Origin: Deltaproteobacteria bacterium
Lineage (GTDB): Bacteria; Bdellovibrionota; UBA2394
Direction of reading: 5' to 3'
Assembly: GCA_017302715.1 (NCBI GenBank)
Contig: JAFLCD010000001.1
Coordinates: forward strand, 487,548-551,547
DNA: 64,000 nt
Within the stretch, counting starts at the first letter, position 1. The number at the start of each line of letters is the position of its first letter. This document shows positions 1 through 7,612 of this stretch, in pieces. Both the position numbers and the translations under genes were made by a program. The notes beneath the pieces were generated by a model that was not told where the DNA came from, ran no database searches, and saw nothing but the letters and a program-made list of their open reading frames with translations.

Positions 1-101
1 TTGGCATGAGAAGGCAAAACGATATCATTCATTTCGACATTGGATTCAGAGGCAGATCGAGGTTGCAAATTCTCTGCAGAATTTTTCTTCAATTTCTTCA
101 T
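1..101 (-). CDS. Acyl-CoA thioesterase, N-terminus only (cut by window edge)
   Basis: Only the first 33 codons are inside the window, read from an ATG at 101 towards base 1. The translation ends in EMNDIVLPSHA, the conserved opening of hotdog-fold acyl-CoA thioesterases of the YciA/cytosolic acyl-CoA hydrolase type. In that family an 'S-x-V-E-M-x-(D/E)-I-V-L-P' stretch precedes the GxxxGG segment of the first hotdog strand and helix. Such enzymes hydrolyse acyl-CoA to free fatty acid and CoA in the cytoplasm. The gene starts 29 bases after the ferredoxin stop on the same strand, so the two are probably co-transcribed. No clear Shine-Dalgarno is visible. The identification rests on a short segment and is moderately sure. 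Confidence 0.6.
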   Translation of the reverse strand, partial: MKKLKKNSAENLQPRSASESNVEMNDIVLPSHA

Positions 102-130
102 GGAGTTAAGATTACCGAACTTGCGGCGAC

Positions 131-418
131 TTACCAATAAGAGGTTGTAATTTCGATATCACCCAGCACTTTGCATTGACACGCGATGCGTTCTTTTAGT
201 TGCAAATTATTTCTGGAATTCAATTCTATTTCACGATCGTTTGGACGAGACAAATTTTTCTCGCCATTTAACACACTGACTTTGCAGCTCGCACAAAGAC
301 CTTTTCCGCCGCACGCACTTCCAACGGCAATGCCTTGGCTTTGAAGGAAAGCGAGTAAATTGCATCGCTTAGGCGCTTCTAAAACAAGGTTCTGAGGTTG
401 AAGAACAATTTTTGGCAT
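131..418 (-). CDS. 2Fe-2S ferredoxin
   Basis: A 95-residue soluble electron-transfer protein. Cysteines 36, 42 and 45 form a CX5CX2C cluster inside ACGGKGLCASCKV, and C80 is the fourth ligand (C82 follows). This is the layout of fer2-type [2Fe-2S] ferredoxins, with the CX5C spacing of adrenodoxin-like members. The length is typical of a stand-alone ferredoxin and no reductase domain is attached. There is no Shine-Dalgarno before the ATG; a promoter with TTGTGC and TTTAAT ends 8 bases upstream of the start, so the mRNA may be leaderless. The thioesterase gene follows in the same direction. The redox partner cannot be deduced from the context. Confidence 0.88.
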   Translation of the reverse strand: MPKIVLQPQNLVLEAPKRCNLLAFLQSQGIAVGSACGGKGLCASCKVSVLNGEKNLSRPNDREIELNSRNNLQLKERIACQCKVLGDIEITTSYW

Positions 419-426
419 CTACTACT

Positions 427-455
427 ATTAAAGACCGGATAAACACGAAGCACAA
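427..455 (-). promoter_or_regulatory. Candidate sigma-70 promoter of the ferredoxin gene
   Basis: On the minus strand TTGTGC (455-450), a 17-base spacer and TTTAAT (432-427). The -10 box ends 8 bases before the ferredoxin ATG, so transcription would begin at or next to the start codon. Confidence 0.45.
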
Positions 456-540
456 GTAGAAGACCAGTGCTCGCTAAACCGCTTAAGAACTGGGGCTCCG
501 CAGACTGCTCAATTTTAAAAAAACATCTTAGAATAAAATG

Positions 541-768
541 ATGAAGAAGAGCTCTGGGCAAATACAATTTTTCTTAGGTCATTGCAATAAATGCGGAGAA
601 GGTTTTGAGTCTCAATCTAAAAGCGATGACCTAGAAGGCGTTGTATTTAAATGTCGCAAAGTTCTTTGTACGGGTCGAGTGACACTTGGCACGGCTCAAA
701 AAACTTCGTCAGTGAATGCGTCTCCTCTTCTTGAAAAAAAAGATGAGACTCCTCGTCGCTACTGTTAA
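541..768 (+). CDS. Small zinc-ribbon-like protein, unknown function
   Basis: A 75-residue protein with a CNKC knuckle near residue 15 and a second pair, CRKVLC, near residue 38. This is the spacing expected of a small zinc ribbon. The C-terminal half is polar and probably disordered, ending in a lone cysteine. I do not recognise a named family. Two ATGs stand in tandem (538 and 541). A TAGAAT box at 529-534 ends so close to them that a leaderless start at 541 fits best, and there is no Shine-Dalgarno. It converges on the cupredoxin-like gene, whose stop is the next base. That this is a gene is likely but rests on the cysteine pattern and the open frame only. Confidence 0.55.
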   Translation: MKKSSGQIQFFLGHCNKCGEGFESQSKSDDLEGVVFKCRKVLCTGRVTLGTAQKTSSVNASPLLEKKDETPRRYC

Positions 769-1506
769 CTATTCGACTTCAGGCTTAGTCCACTTCCAAT
801 TTATTCTTAAAGATTTTCCTGCAGATTGAAGGGGTTGCTCAATTTCTTTGTAACCTAAAGTTTCATGCCAAAGATGAACTTTGAAATTTCCTTCAGGCAC
901 TTTTTTTAGTTGGGCGACTCCATCTTTATTCGTGATTCCGTAAAAATGGTGAGGTGCGACGATGACGAAACTTTTCATCCAGGGATGAAAATCGCAAACG
1001 ATAGGAACAATTTCAGGCTTTTCAAACTTAATTTGAATCTGGCGTAAGTTTGGGGGGTGAGCTCGGTAAGAGGGGGGGTTTTGAGTTCCTTTGGCTCGAA
1101 TGCCATTTAAAATTTTATCTCGATTTAAAAAAGTGACCGAACCACCCTGAGGAATAATCGTCATGCGAGGAGAAAATTCGCAACCTTCTTCGGTAATAAT
1201 CTCCGTTCGATCCGCGTTCTCTTCTGCCTTCCAAATATCTTGAATATCGCCCGTGATCCATACGACCACATTTTTTATCCCGCGCTCAGAGTTCAAGATT
1301 AAACTTTGAGGCGCCCGTGTTGTTCCGCAAACCTCGGGATCCATTTTTACAGGAAATGCAGAGGGGGGGAGAAAGCTTTCATCGGCAGTGACCGCAATCT
1401 GAATATCTGCGAATTTTTTTTCTGGTTTCGAAGAATCCGCCGAGGTAGTGCTAACATGAAGCAAAAATAGTGTGAGAAAAGATAGATATCGACCGTGAAA
1501 AGCCAT
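769..1506 (-). CDS. Exported cupredoxin-like protein with C-terminal carboxypeptidase-regulatory-like domain
   Basis: Counting from the ATG at 1506, the protein is 245 residues with a signal peptide (MAFHGRYLSFLTLFLLHVS, cleavage after TSA). The middle is plastocyanin-like: 'IPQGGSVTFLNRD' resembles the loading strand of cupredoxins, and 'VPIVCDFHPWMKSFVIV' carries a Cys-x-x-His pair in the position of the copper-site C...H. The last ~50 residues, from 'YGITNKDGVAQLKKVPEGNFKVHLWHE', resemble the carboxypeptidase regulatory-like beta domain. A periplasmic electron-transfer or copper-binding role is an inference; a methionine ligand is plausible (HPWM). The frame opens further upstream to 1566, but that would overlap the divergent rluA-type gene and lacks a signal peptide at its start, so 1506 is preferred. 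Confidence 0.7.
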   Translation of the reverse strand: MAFHGRYLSFLTLFLLHVSTTSADSSKPEKKFADIQIAVTADESFLPPSAFPVKMDPEVCGTTRAPQSLILNSERGIKNVVVWITGDIQDIWKAEENADRTEIITEEGCEFSPRMTIIPQGGSVTFLNRDKILNGIRAKGTQNPPSYRAHPPNLRQIQIKFEKPEIVPIVCDFHPWMKSFVIVAPHHFYGITNKDGVAQLKKVPEGNFKVHLWHETLGYKEIEQPLQSAGKSLRINWKWTKPEVE

Positions 1507-1513
1507 CCCTCTT

Positions 1514-2176
1514 ATGAAAACACAAATCTTTAGGATTGTCTTCGAAGACGAGAGCTTGCTCATCATTGAAAAGCAACAACCTTTCTTGTCTCAGCGCGCC
1601 GATCGCGGGCAGGGTGAGGGCCTCGACGAATTTGTAAGTCGTCAATTAGGAATAAAAATATTTCCTGTTCATCGCCTCGACCGAGAGGTTTTGGGGCTCA
1701 TGATCTATGCGAGGAGCTCTAAAATAGCCGAAGCTTTAAGTCTGATTTTTAAAAATCGCGAGATCAAAAAAGTTTATGAGGCAGTTGTTCGAGGCAAAGT
1801 TTCAAAAGATCAAGACACTTTAGTGCATTATTTAAAGAAGAATCAGAAAACGAATTATGTAACCGTCTTCACAAAACCAACACCTGAAGCCAAGAGAGCA
1901 GAGCTGACATATCAAGTCATCGATCGAGATTCTTCATCGACGAGATTGTTGATCAGCCTCAAGACAGGCCGTAGTCATCAAATTCGGGTTCAGCTCGCAA
2001 AAATCGGTCACCCCATCTTGGGAGATTTTCGCTACGGAAAGAAAAATTCAGATGACGAAAGCACAGAAGATTCTATTCATCTTCGCTCTGTCTTTTTATC
2101 TTTCACGCATCCTTCTACAGGAGAAAATGTGAGCGCGAGCTTGATCGATGAAGGAATGATTGAAAAAATTCTTTGA
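1514..2176 (+). CDS. RluA-family RNA pseudouridine synthase
   Basis: A 220-residue pseudouridine synthase that isomerises uridine in rRNA or tRNA. The catalytic motif HRLDREVLGLMIYAR carries the essential aspartate (HRLDR). 'KKVYEAVVRGKV' and 'TGRSHQIRVQLAKIGHPILGDFRYG' are the later family motifs. No N-terminal S4 RNA-binding domain is present, so it is the short form, as in TruC- or RluA-like enzymes; the target base cannot be told from sequence. It is divergent from the cupredoxin-like gene with only 7 bases between starts. No Shine-Dalgarno is visible. Confidence 0.88.
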   Translation: MKTQIFRIVFEDESLLIIEKQQPFLSQRADRGQGEGLDEFVSRQLGIKIFPVHRLDREVLGLMIYARSSKIAEALSLIFKNREIKKVYEAVVRGKVSKDQDTLVHYLKKNQKTNYVTVFTKPTPEAKRAELTYQVIDRDSSSTRLLISLKTGRSHQIRVQLAKIGHPILGDFRYGKKNSDDESTEDSIHLRSVFLSFTHPSTGENVSASLIDEGMIEKIL

Positions 2177-2249
2177 AGACTCGGGCGAATTCGTGCAAAC
2201 TCGATGCTTAGTTAACTGGTATATTTTAAAACTAACGAAGGGGCAATTT

Positions 2250-2600
2250 ATGGCAGCAAAGAAAAAAGCAAAAAAGAAAACGACAACAAAAGCAAAAAAG
2301 ACAACCGCTAAGAAAACTAAAAAACCAGCGGGACGCACAATGAAGGCTCGCAAACCAAATGCAGGCTTCATGAAGCCAATGACTCCATCGACAACTTTGT
2401 CGACAATCGTTGGTGGAACTCCACTGCCTCGCACTGAAGTTACAAAAAAACTTTGGGCTTATATCAAACGAAATAATTTACAAGATCAGCAAGAAAAACG
2501 AATGATCATTGCTGATGATAAATTGAAAGCAGTTTTTGGCGGTAAAGGACGAGTCTCGATGTTCGAAATGACTAAACTCGTTTCTAAACACCTATCGTAA
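2250..2600 (+). CDS. SWIB/MDM2-domain protein with lysine-rich N-terminus
   Basis: A 116-residue protein. Residues 2-35 are almost entirely Lys, Ala and Thr (repeated KKT/AKK units), like the tail of histone H1 or HU-type proteins. Residues from about 45 to the end ('TPLPRTEVTKKLWAYIKRNNLQDQ' region through 'GKGRVSMFEMTKLVSKHL') form a SWIB/MDM2 domain. In bacteria this combination is known mainly from Chlamydiae and some other groups and is thought to be DNA- or chromatin-associated; the exact role is unknown. The start at 2250 is chosen because GAAGGGG lies 6 bases upstream and the tail begins there. A strong terminator follows the stop, so the gene is probably monocistronic. Confidence 0.85.
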   Translation: MAAKKKAKKKTTTKAKKTTAKKTKKPAGRTMKARKPNAGFMKPMTPSTTLSTIVGGTPLPRTEVTKKLWAYIKRNNLQDQQEKRMIIADDKLKAVFGGKGRVSMFEMTKLVSKHLS

Positions 2601-2624
2601 TTTTTGTATTTTATTTGTATTTTA

Positions 2625-2657
2625 GGGGTCGGCGAAAACCGACCCCTTTTCTTTTTT
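2625..2657 (+). terminator. Rho-independent terminator after the SWIB gene
   Basis: Perfect 8-bp stem GGGGTCGG (2625-2632) / CCGACCCC (2639-2646) with a 6-base loop, followed by a T-rich run TTTTCTTTTTT. Confidence 0.92.
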
Positions 2658-2662
2658 AATTC

Positions 2663-3760
2663 TTATTCATCATCGATATCTAGGCGGACCAAAACAGGAA
2701 AGTGATCGGCTGCGCCGGTGGCTTCAGTCTCATCTGTACTTGGTTTGTAAGGAAGTGGAGCGCCTGTGCGAAGATTGACAAAATTTTTCATCTTCACGAT
2801 CTGAAAGCTATTGGGGCGATATCTAAAACCTTCATCATCAAATAATCCTTTTGAAAGTAAAATGTGATCGAACTGAAGATATTTTTTTTCTCTATCATAG
2901 TAATAAGTGAAGCGAGCTCTTTTAAACGCCTCGGATTTATTTTCATCTGCAATCTCGAGGAATGCTGGATGATTAAGTAAGTCATAGCTGCTTTCCCAAA
3001 AGAGTTTCCCTTTTTCCCCATCGATTAAATCTTGTGGATTCGCTGTAATTCCTAAAGTCTTTAAAGACTCATCTTCGGGTTCATCATTTAAATCTCCAAG
3101 GGCGATGATATCGGCCTCTGGATTTTCTGTAACAATTTGCAAAACTCTTCGTCGTAAAATTTGTGCAGCTAACTTTCGTTTGTCGCTTCCATCATCTTTT
3201 TCTGGCAAACGAGAGAGACGGCTTTTCCAATGATTTGTAAAAACAATCAGCGGATGGCCGTTTATTTCGAGAGGAATTTCAAGAATGAATCTTCCTCCAA
3301 AATAAGTTTCGTGGTGAAACGGTTTTGCAGCCAATTTAAGCCGCGTTAAAAGTGCGGTTCGGATTCCTCGTGGATCTGGATCTTTAGGATCGACGACGGC
3401 TTGAGTATATTTACATTCTTTAAGAGGTCCATTTTTGAACAACTTAAGTACATTGGCATTTTCAATTTCGCTGAGAGCGAGAACATCAGGACAAATCTGA
3501 CCGTCAGGATTTTTAATACCTTTTACGATGGTGCTAAGATTAGACATTTTTTCTTTGAGCCTTTGCGGAGTCCAACCAGCTCGTCCATCTGGAGTGAATT
3601 CCTCGTCCCGCTTACCTTCGTCATGCACTGTGTCGAAAAGATTCTCGACATTGTATTGCATCACTGAAATCGTCCTCGCATTACCCGCATATAGCGGAAG
3701 AAGAACGGAGATGATTACTAAAACACCATAAGTCAGTAGATCATTTTTTTTAGAATACAA
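2663..3760 (-). CDS. Exported endonuclease/exonuclease/phosphatase (EEP) family protein
   Basis: A 365-residue protein with a signal peptide (hydrophobic residues 9-26, cleavage near AGNA). The EEP metal-dependent phosphodiesterase fold is shown in order by MQYNVENLFD (first Asn), LSEIEN (metal-binding Glu), TNHWKSR (catalytic His), GDLNDEP (Asp/Asn), QFDHILLS and, near the end, AADHFPV (catalytic Asp-His). Such exported enzymes degrade nucleic acids or act on phospholipid or inositol phosphates. An extracellular or periplasmic nuclease is the likeliest reading, in line with the other secreted hydrolases here. The start is TTG at 3760 with GGGGGG about 10 bases upstream; the next in-frame ATG would remove the signal peptide. 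It is divergent from the outer-membrane barrel gene. Confidence 0.82.
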   Translation of the reverse strand: MYSKKNDLLTYGVLVIISVLLPLYAGNARTISVMQYNVENLFDTVHDEGKRDEEFTPDGRAGWTPQRLKEKMSNLSTIVKGIKNPDGQICPDVLALSEIENANVLKLFKNGPLKECKYTQAVVDPKDPDPRGIRTALLTRLKLAAKPFHHETYFGGRFILEIPLEINGHPLIVFTNHWKSRLSRLPEKDDGSDKRKLAAQILRRRVLQIVTENPEADIIALGDLNDEPEDESLKTLGITANPQDLIDGEKGKLFWESSYDLLNHPAFLEIADENKSEAFKRARFTYYYDREKKYLQFDHILLSKGLFDDEGFRYRPNSFQIVKMKNFVNLRTGAPLPYKPSTDETEATGAADHFPVLVRLDIDDE

Positions 3761-3860
3761 GATGTAGTGGCCCCCCTAAAAAAATCTTACGTGACGTGTT
3801 GAAAGTCTGCGATAAGTTTATGAAAAAAATAAATAACACATTGCATTATCAGTTAAGAGT

Positions 3861-3886
3861 TCAACAAATTCGCGTTGTTGAGGAAA
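3861..3886 (+). promoter_or_regulatory. 5'-leader hairpin and ribosome binding site of the barrel gene
   Basis: A perfect 7-bp stem TCAACAA (3861-3867) / TTGTTGA (3875-3881) with loop ATTCGCG abuts the Shine-Dalgarno AGGAAA (3881-3886). The ribosome site favours a TTG start at 3893 (6-base spacing) over the ATG at 3899. Confidence 0.4.
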
Positions 3887-3892
3887 AATAAC

Positions 3893-5191
3893 TTGTTTAT
3901 GAGTTTTAATTATAAATTTTTTTCAGAGGTTTTTTTAGGACTTTTAATCCTATCTTTTTCTTCAGCTTTTGCCGGAGCTGATATTTTAGAAAAAATAGAA
4001 ATCGTCGGGAACACGAAAACAGATTCCTTTTTAATCGAAAAAATGACCGATTTAGAAATCGGACAGGAACTTACGAATGCTCTGATCGAAAATGCGAAGG
4101 CTAATGTTTCTTCGTCAGGCGTTTTTGAAAGCGTGAATGTTGAGAATAAACCTGGCTCCGATATGGGTCATCGCATTCTCGTTTTTTATGTGAAAGAAAA
4201 AATTACTTGGTTTATTGTCCCTGCCTTTTCATTTTCGCAGACAGATTTGGCTTTTGGATTGGTGGCAGGGGAGACCAATTTATTTGGTCTTATGAAAAAG
4301 CTCGCGATCTTTAGCGATTACAGCAGTAGCGCAAAACGTTTGGCTGGCGGATACCGAGACAACGGAATGTTTGGAACTCATATCACTCTCTCGGTCGATG
4401 GAATTCTTCGCACAGACGATATGGCGGAATTCACGGACCGCAAAGTGGTGAGAAGAGTGCGCGTGACGGAATACGGCGGAACTTTTCTTCCAGGCTATCG
4501 GCTCCATGATAATGTGGTGGCTTCTTTGGGAGTTTATTTTCGACACGTTCAACAGAGGTTGAGATTTTCTGAACCCGCTCAAGATATGCGCGAGCCTGTT
4601 TTCAAAAAGGGAAAAGACATCGCAATGGTAGCCGAGATCGAATTTAAAAATACTCGTACGCACAACGGTTTATCGGATGGAACAGAGATCAAGCTCTCTA
4701 GCCAATTTTCAGATGAAAGATATTTTAGTGATTTCGATTACAACAAGCAGCTCATCTATATCACTCACGGCATTAATTTCTGGAATGAACAGGCAAACTC
4801 GACCACTCGCGGCTCCATTCAGCTGGGTAAGAATCTTCCTTATTATATAGAGCTGATGGCTGGGGGTACCAATCTGCGTGGATTTTTAAGTCGTCAATTT
4901 AGAGGCGATACTAAATATGCTTGGGGCCAAGAATTCATGTTACCCATTTATGACTTCAGCAGATTTATTTTAAGAACTAATCTCTTTTGGGACTCCACGA
5001 TTATTTATTTTAAAAAGGACAACGAGGGAAATGGCGACGGCTTTAGTCGACAGAAGTGGCATAACGGCCTTGGAGGCGGTTTTAGAATTTATCTCAAAGG
5101 TGTGGCGGTCCCACTTTTTGGCTACGATATGGCCTGGGGAATCGAAGACCGCGCCTACGGCTACTATTTAAGTGTCGGCGCTATATTTTAG
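3893..5191 (+). CDS. Outer-membrane beta-barrel protein of the BamA/TamA (Omp85) superfamily
   Basis: About 432 residues. A signal peptide (ends ...SSAFAG) is followed by one POTRA-like domain, residues ~30-105 ('ILEKIEIVGNTKTDSFLIEKM', 'NALIENAKANVSSSGVFESVNVE'), then a barrel of alternating strands. The barrel carries the family's (V/L)RGF-type motif in 'AGGTNLRGFLSRQFRGD' and ends in an aromatic residue (final F), as outer-membrane barrels do. BamA has five POTRAs and TamA three, so this is a reduced member; smaller Omp85 proteins include surface-lipoprotein or patatin-type passengers. Its cargo is unknown. The gene stands alone between a divergent EEP gene and tRNA-Pro. Confidence 0.78.
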   Translation: MFMSFNYKFFSEVFLGLLILSFSSAFAGADILEKIEIVGNTKTDSFLIEKMTDLEIGQELTNALIENAKANVSSSGVFESVNVENKPGSDMGHRILVFYVKEKITWFIVPAFSFSQTDLAFGLVAGETNLFGLMKKLAIFSDYSSSAKRLAGGYRDNGMFGTHITLSVDGILRTDDMAEFTDRKVVRRVRVTEYGGTFLPGYRLHDNVVASLGVYFRHVQQRLRFSEPAQDMREPVFKKGKDIAMVAEIEFKNTRTHNGLSDGTEIKLSSQFSDERYFSDFDYNKQLIYITHGINFWNEQANSTTRGSIQLGKNLPYYIELMAGGTNLRGFLSRQFRGDTKYAWGQEFMLPIYDFSRFILRTNLFWDSTIIYFKKDNEGNGDGFSRQKWHNGLGGGFRIYLKGVAVPLFGYDMAWGIEDRAYGYYLSVGAIF

Positions 5192-5286
5192 GGTCGGGTT
5201 AAAAAGGTGCCAGGTCAGCTCATCAAATAAATATAAGAGAGAACTTTGTGCTCTCGCCAAGCTGGTATATGTTTTTTGAATTGTCT

Positions 5287-5361
5287 CGGAGCGTAGCTCA
5301 GCCTGGCTAGAGCACCAGTTTTGGGAACTGGGAGTCGGAGGTTCGAATCCTCTCGCTCCGA
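5287..5361 (+). tRNA. tRNA-Pro (anticodon UGG)
   Basis: The acceptor stem CGGAGCG (5287-5293) pairs with CGCTCCG (5354-5360) and the discriminator base is A (5361). The D-arm begins GTAGCTCAG. The anticodon stem CCAGT/ACTGG encloses the loop TTTGGGA, so the anticodon is TGG. The T-arm contains GGTTCGAATCC. CCA is not encoded. Upstream, TTGTGC (5246-5251) and TATGTT (5268-5273) are a possible promoter with a 16-base spacer. This tRNA reads CCA and other CCN proline codons. Confidence 0.96.
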
Positions 5362-5398
5362 TTCTTTACTTCGTCTTTTTTGCCCCAGGACAGGTCGC

Positions 5399-6292
5399 CT
5401 AATTCAACGAAAAACTATTCATCAGTTTTGCGGCTAAAGGATTTTCGAGTTTTCGCTGAGCGGAGACGAGCCAAACTTCTTCGTAGACTCCTTCAAGGCG
5501 GCCAAATTTTAAAAGATCAACTTCTTTGCGGTTAGCGCCTACTTCAGAAAAAGGAGCGAGCCCAATTCCTTGAGCTGCGAGCAATTTTTGTAAACTCGAA
5601 TCCTGAGTTTCGGCGACCGGATTAATGTAAATATTTTTCAATTTAAAATAATGGTTGAGATCGTGTCTTAATTTGCTGTGCGCTGTTGGCAGTACAAACG
5701 GTTTTCCGTTGAGCGATTGCGGAAAAGATTTTATTTGAGACTTGAATTTGGCAGCTCCAAAAATAGAGACGGGAAGTTTCGCCACCGATTTTGAGAAGAC
5801 CTGTCTCTGCTCGAGGGCGGGAGGTGGATAATTAGAAAGAATCAAATCGATTTTGTAAGCATAGAGCTCACGAAAAAGTTCATCTCCTTTGCCTTCCAAA
5901 ATAGAAACCGTGCAAGAGGGCGCGAGTTTGTAAGCTTCGACCACCAGTGATTGAATGATTCTTTTTGGAACGGAATCAAGCGCTCCAATTTGTATGTGAA
6001 TTTTATTATCGACGCTTCTATCTTGAAGCACTTCGATCATCTCATCGCCGAGGCGAAAAATTTCATTGGCGTAGTCGAGGGCTGATCGACCCGCTTCTGT
6101 AAGAACCATCATTCGATTGCGTCTTTCGAAAAGTGGTTTTCCAATCATCTCTTCGAGTTGCTTTAATTGAGTGCTGAGCGTGGGCTCGCCCAATCGCAAT
6201 TTTTTAGCCGCTTTGGCGATGCCACCCTCCAGCGCTATGGTTCGAAAATAATAAAGATGATGATAATTAAGCCAATGTGCTGCGCGGTCCAT
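5399..6292 (-). CDS. LysR-family transcriptional regulator, NhaR-like
   Basis: A 297-residue LysR-type regulator. The winged helix-turn-helix is at residues ~10-65 ('YHHLYYFRTIALEGGIAKAA', 'LSTQLKQLEEMIGKPLFERR'), with the 'NYHHLYYF' opening typical of the NhaR subgroup rather than classic LysR proteins. The effector-binding domain fills the rest. NhaR in enterobacteria controls a Na+/H+ antiporter, but no antiporter gene lies in this window, so the target is unknown; htpX is divergently transcribed next to it and may share a regulatory region. The ATG at 6292 has AAGGTAGG upstream. Confidence 0.85.
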   Translation of the reverse strand: MDRAAHWLNYHHLYYFRTIALEGGIAKAAKKLRLGEPTLSTQLKQLEEMIGKPLFERRNRMMVLTEAGRSALDYANEIFRLGDEMIEVLQDRSVDNKIHIQIGALDSVPKRIIQSLVVEAYKLAPSCTVSILEGKGDELFRELYAYKIDLILSNYPPPALEQRQVFSKSVAKLPVSIFGAAKFKSQIKSFPQSLNGKPFVLPTAHSKLRHDLNHYFKLKNIYINPVAETQDSSLQKLLAAQGIGLAPFSEVGANRKEVDLLKFGRLEGVYEEVWLVSAQRKLENPLAAKLMNSFSLN

Positions 6293-6401
6293 ATTCTTGC
6301 CTACCTTAAGCTTCGTTTTTAAGAAAGTATTTGATCGTATTTATCATATTTTTAGAAGTATTCGTTAAGGATATAGTGAGCGCATTGGAGGCTACATTTA
6401 T

Positions 6402-7310
6402 ATGATGTGGTTAAAACGTATCGGTCTATTTTTAACAGTTAATGCTCTCGTCGTTTTGACGATTTCACTCCTTCTTAATCTTTTTGGAGTGCAGCCGCAT
6501 ATCACGGCCTACGGACTTAATTATGGTTCTTTGATTGTCTTTTGTTTGCTGTGGGGTATGGGCGGCGCTTTTATTTCTCTCGCTATGTCACGTGTGATGG
6601 CGAAATGGATGATGGGCGTAAAAATAATCCCGCCCGATACCACAGATTTCCAAGCGCGAGAATTGCTCGAGACGGTTCATGATTTAGCAAGAGCCGCAAA
6701 TTTGCCCGTGATGCCTCAGGTGGGAGTTTATGAATCCGCAGAAGTGAATGCCTTTGCAACTGGACCTACGAAGTCGAGATCTCTTGTCGCCGTTTCAAGC
6801 GGTCTACTTCAGCGAATGAAAGTCGATGAAGTCAGAGGTGTTTTAGGACACGAAGTCGCGCACATTGCTAACGGCGATATGGTGACGATGACTCTTATTC
6901 AGGGGGTCGTGAATGCGTTTGTCATGTTTCTTGCTCGAGTGATTGCGTTTGCGCTGACGATGTCTGGACGCAAAGATGACGAAGAGGCAAGTCAGGGAAC
7001 ACCTTTTGCGTATTACGCAGTTCAAATGGTTCTTGAAATAGTTTTCATGATTTTAGGTTCGATGGTGGTCGCGTGGTTTTCACGCTACCGAGAATTTAGA
7101 GCAGACCAAGGAGGCGCGCAATTGGCGGGAAGAGAGAATATGATTTTAGCCTTAGAATCTCTCAAGCGAACATTCGAAGATGTTGATCCGGCCGCGCAGC
7201 CTGCCGTTCAAGCTTTAAAAATTTCAAGTAGACCTGGTGGAATTATGAAACTTTTTTCAACGCATCCTCCGCTTGAAGAACGAATCAAGCGCTTAAGAGT
7301 ATTTGCGTAG
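6402..7310 (+). CDS. htpX: Membrane zinc metalloprotease HtpX
   Basis: A 302-residue M48-family protease. There are two N-terminal membrane segments (residues ~6-28 and ~38-60), then the zinc site H150-E151-V-A-H154 in VLGHEVAHIANGD. Two further membrane segments follow, then EFRADQGGA with the third zinc ligand Glu. The C-terminal 'FSTHPPLEERIKRL' is the usual ending. HtpX degrades misfolded inner-membrane proteins together with FtsH. GGAGG lies 10 bases before the ATG at 6402. It is likely an operon with the next small zinc-binding gene 17 bases downstream. Length and motif order are normal. Confidence 0.95.
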   Translation: MMWLKRIGLFLTVNALVVLTISLLLNLFGVQPHITAYGLNYGSLIVFCLLWGMGGAFISLAMSRVMAKWMMGVKIIPPDTTDFQARELLETVHDLARAANLPVMPQVGVYESAEVNAFATGPTKSRSLVAVSSGLLQRMKVDEVRGVLGHEVAHIANGDMVTMTLIQGVVNAFVMFLARVIAFALTMSGRKDDEEASQGTPFAYYAVQMVLEIVFMILGSMVVAWFSRYREFRADQGGAQLAGRENMILALESLKRTFEDVDPAAQPAVQALKISSRPGGIMKLFSTHPPLEERIKRLRVFA

Positions 7311-7327
7311 TTACGGAGAAAATAAAA

Positions 7328-7579
7328 ATGAGATGCCCCCTTTGTGTAGAAACGACTTTAGAAATGTCGATGCGACAAGAAATTGAAATTGATTATTGCC
7401 CCAAGTGCCGAGGAGTGTGGCTCGATAGAGGTGAGCTTGAAAAACTCATCGAGCGAGCCGCTTCTCCTCAGTACTCCCCTCAATATGGTCAAGAAAAGCG
7501 TTCAAGTTATCACGACGACGATGATGATGACCGGGGTCGCGGCAGAAAAAGATCTTTTCTTTCTGAACTTTTTGACTAG
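7328..7579 (+). CDS. zf-TFIIB domain protein
   Basis: An 83-residue protein. CPLC (residues 3-6) and CPKC (near 24-27) followed by RGVWLDRGELEKLI make up the bacterial zf-TFIIB domain, a compact zinc ribbon. The tail is unusual: a run of six aspartates and then an RGRGRK stretch, so it is strongly acidic then basic. The function of the family is not established. It lies just downstream of htpX and 33 bases ahead of the terC-type gene on the same strand. Confidence 0.85.
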   Translation: MRCPLCVETTLEMSMRQEIEIDYCPKCRGVWLDRGELEKLIERAASPQYSPQYGQEKRSSYHDDDDDDRGRGRKRSFLSELFD

Positions 7580-7612
7580 TCGAAAAGATTTTTAGATGAA
7601 TAGATTGAAAGG

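Noticed and set aside
379..567. Minus-strand frame overlapping the ferredoxin start and the zinc-ribbon gene
   Set aside because: It conflicts with two better supported genes and has no domain or ribosome site.
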